6,484 nucleotides of DNA from Pseudomonadota bacterium (GTDB lineage: Bacteria; Pseudomonadota; Gammaproteobacteria; Steroidobacterales; Steroidobacteraceae). Position 1 is the first letter of the stretch. Each line of letters starts with the position of its first letter. This document shows positions 5,729-6,484 of the stretch, one piece after another. The notes under the pieces are model-generated. The model ran no database searches and was not told the origin of the DNA. It worked only from the letters and a program-made list of their open reading frames with translations. Location: NCBI GenBank assembly GCA_003242685.1, contig QGVD01000114.1, forward strand, positions 1-6,484, given 5' to 3'. The position numbers and the translations under genes are program-made.

Positions 5729-6484
5729 TCAGCGGCGGTAGCCGTTGGTGATCGGATAGCGCCAGTCGCGGCCGAAGGCACGGCGGCTCACGCGCACACC
5801 GGGCGGCGCCTGCCTGCGCTTGTATTCGTTGCGCTTCACCATGTCGAGCACGCGGCCCACGGTCGCACGATCGAAGCCGCGCGCGACGATCTCGTCCACC
5901 GACAGATCCTCCTCGATGAAGGCCTCGAGGATCGGATCGAGAATCTCGTAGGGCGGCAGCGAGTCCGAGTCCTTCTGATCCGGCCGCAGCTCCGCCGAAG
6001 GCGGCCGATCGATCACCCTCTGCGGGATCACGCGTCCGAGCGAATTGCGGTACGCGGCGAGGCGGTAGACGAGCGTCTTGCTGCAGTCCTTGATGGGCGC
6101 GAAGCCGCCCGCCATGTCGCCGTAGAGCGTTGCATAGCCCACGGCCATCTCGCTCTTGTTGCCCGTGGTGAGGAGCATCCGGCGCGTCTTGTTCGAGATG
6201 CCCATGAGGATGAGCATCCGGCAGCGCGACTGGATGTTCTCCTCCGTCGCATCGGGCTTCGTGCCGGCGAACTCCTCCCGCAGCGCCTCGAGCGTGGCGG
6301 CGAACATGCCTTCGATCGAGATGACGCTGTACTTGACGCCGAGCGTGCGCGCTTCCTCCTCGGCGTCCTCGAGGCTCATCCGCGACGTGTAGCGCGAGGG
6401 CATCATGACCGCGTGCACGCGATCGGGGCCGAGCGCATCCACCGCGATCGCGAGAGTGAGCGCGGAGTCGACGCCTCCCGAAAG
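5729..6484 (-). CDS. nadE: Glutamine-dependent NAD synthetase, C-terminal synthetase domain (N-terminus beyond right edge)
   Basis: NadE makes NAD from deamido-NAD, ATP and an amide donor, the last step of NAD biosynthesis in the cytoplasm. The visible 251 codons begin at the window edge inside the ATP-binding P-loop (LSGGVDSA) and end at a TGA at 5729. Further signatures are MPSRYTS, the TTGNKSE motif (local residues 106-112), YGDMAGGFAPIKD, RPPSAELRPDQKDSDSLP and the C-terminal KRRQAPPG plus RYPI. The ELRPDQ-DSLPPYE stretch and this C-terminus are typical of the two-domain, glutamine-using enzyme. I therefore expect an N-terminal carbon-nitrogen hydrolase (glutaminase) domain of about 270-290 residues to the right, but it is not in the window and the ammonia-only form is not formally excluded. 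The in-frame GTG at 6442 is internal, not the start. It converges on bamD with no intergenic base. Confidence 0.94.
   Translation of the reverse strand, partial: LSGGVDSALTLAIAVDALGPDRVHAVMMPSRYTSRMSLEDAEEEARTLGVKYSVISIEGMFAATLEALREEFAGTKPDATEENIQSRCRMLILMGISNKTRRMLLTTGNKSEMAVGYATLYGDMAGGFAPIKDCSKTLVYRLAAYRNSLGRVIPQRVIDRPPSAELRPDQKDSDSLPPYEILDPILEAFIEEDLSVDEIVARGFDRATVGRVLDMVKRNEYKRRQAPPGVRVSRRAFGRDWRYPITNGYRR

Noticed and set aside
6440..6442. GTG as the nadE start
   Set aside because: The frame continues upstream through the SGGVDS ATP-binding loop to the window edge, so this codon is internal.

Overview
This window reads as chromosomal DNA from a GC-rich proteobacterium, most likely a gammaproteobacterium. 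The gene content and orientation rluD-pgeF-clpB, with bamD divergent from rluD, is the arrangement known from Escherichia coli (yfiO | rluD-yfiH-clpB). BamD is an outer-membrane assembly lipoprotein of Gram-negative bacteria, and clpB is preceded by a good match to an RpoH (sigma-32) heat-shock promoter. The coding strand is rich in GC at third codon positions. This produces many long open frames antisense or out of frame to the real genes, and I treat those as shadows.

Layout, left to right: (1) 1-2142, minus strand, clpB, cut by the left edge after codon 714. (2) 2143-2263, a regulatory gap holding a sigma-32-type promoter set among short inverted repeats. (3) 2264-3043, minus strand, a ZIP-family metal transporter with a TTG start and a His/Cys-rich loop. 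(4) 3044-3117, a short gap with two GC-rich dyads. (5) 3118-3864, minus strand, pgeF. (6) 3861-4829, minus strand, rluD, whose stop overlaps the pgeF start by 4 bp (ATGA). (7) 4830-4912, the divergent rluD/bamD promoter region. (8) 4913-5728, plus strand, bamD. (9) 5729-6484, minus strand, the C-terminal synthetase domain of a glutamine-dependent NAD synthetase (nadE), cut by the right edge. Its stop directly abuts the bamD stop.

The genes are mostly housekeeping: 23S rRNA pseudouridylation (RluD), removal of mis-made peptidoglycan precursor (PgeF), protein disaggregation (ClpB), outer-membrane protein insertion (BamD) and NAD synthesis (NadE). RluD and PgeF are very likely translationally coupled. 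The ZIP gene could be read from the same transcript, while clpB has its own heat-shock promoter. The departure from the familiar cluster is the ZIP gene between pgeF and clpB. I found no mobile element, CRISPR array, RNA gene or phage-like gene, and no convincing undescribed system. The points worth a second look are the ZIP insertion, the dyads around the clpB promoter, and the lack of the E. coli-type internal GTG start in clpB.
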